Positions 5,478-5,549 of a stretch of DNA of 5,549 bases are shown in pieces; the stretch's first letter is position 1, and each line of letters opens with the position of its first letter. This stretch comes from an uncultured Clostridia bacterium. GTDB taxonomy: Bacteria > Bacillota > Clostridia > Christensenellales > UBA1242. The stretch covers positions 1 to 5,549 of the forward strand of contig CAMOCI010000051.1 of assembly GCA_946610635.1 (NCBI GenBank). Reading direction: 5' to 3'. A program made the position numbers and the translations under genes. The notes beneath the pieces are model-generated. The model was not told the DNA's origin, searched no databases, and was given only the letters and a program-made list of their open reading frames with translations.

Positions 5478-5549
5478 CTTGGTATTTGTAAAATAAATAA
5501 ATTTTTTAATAATATTTTGGTTTATAATTCTAATTTTATTATTTCTGCA
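5478..5549. other. AT-rich end of window, no gene seen
   Basis: The last 72 bases after the smpB terminator show no reading frame, tRNA-like fold or recognisable 5' end of a tmRNA gene. If ssrA follows smpB in this genome, it begins beyond the window. Confidence 0.5.

Noticed and set aside
5405..5549. tmRNA gene (ssrA) after smpB
   Set aside because: The region shows a terminator and AT-rich DNA with no G-rich acceptor-stem start or tRNA-like T-arm sequence.
1..5549. Alternative genetic code with TGA as tryptophan, suggested by the absence of TGA stops
   Set aside because: All recognised proteins are complete under the standard code, tryptophan is written TGG, and no in-frame TGA needs to be read through. 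Five stops are too few to infer reassignment.

Overview
The window is strongly AT-rich bacterial DNA. It has five genes, all on the + strand, all starting with ATG and ending in TAA or TAG. The base composition, AGG-type ribosome binding sites, sigma-A-like promoters and the gene order secG - rnr - smpB point to a low-GC member of the Bacillota, perhaps an uncultured gut-type lineage; that placement is inference. The standard bacterial code explains every gene, although no gene here ends in TGA.

Layout. Bases 1-118 hold no supported gene. Bases 119-398 are a self-contained unit: promoter, a 70-residue protein with two predicted membrane helices (164-376, unknown function) and a terminator. 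Bases 492-1942 form a second unit: a near-consensus promoter, a 457-residue cytosolic protein with a transglutaminase-like Cys-His-Asp core (536-1909) and a terminator. Bases 1979-2387 hold secG, the small subunit of the SecYEG translocon, with an extended -10 promoter and a clean terminator. Bases 2415-4632 hold rnr (RNase R), which has a promoter but no visible Shine-Dalgarno sequence. Bases 4633-4966 are non-coding and contain a degenerate dispersed-type repeat: three tandem GTCATTCTGA units followed by at least one inverted unit. Bases 4967-5404 hold smpB, followed by a strong terminator.

How the genes work together. RNase R and SmpB belong to the same ribosome-rescue system: SmpB delivers tmRNA to stalled ribosomes, and RNase R degrades the defective message. 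SecG is a frequent upstream neighbour of this pair in Bacillota, without a proven mechanistic link. The tmRNA gene (ssrA) is not visible and may lie outside the window. The first two genes have no demonstrable connection to rescue or secretion.

The most notable features are the repeat cluster between two normally adjacent rescue genes, a near-identical compact promoter/RBS module in front of the first two genes that predicts extremely short leaders, the SD-less start of rnr overlapped by a tiny upstream reading frame, and the orphan transglutaminase-like protein. No convincing new multi-gene system (defence, CRISPR, mobile element with transposase) is present.
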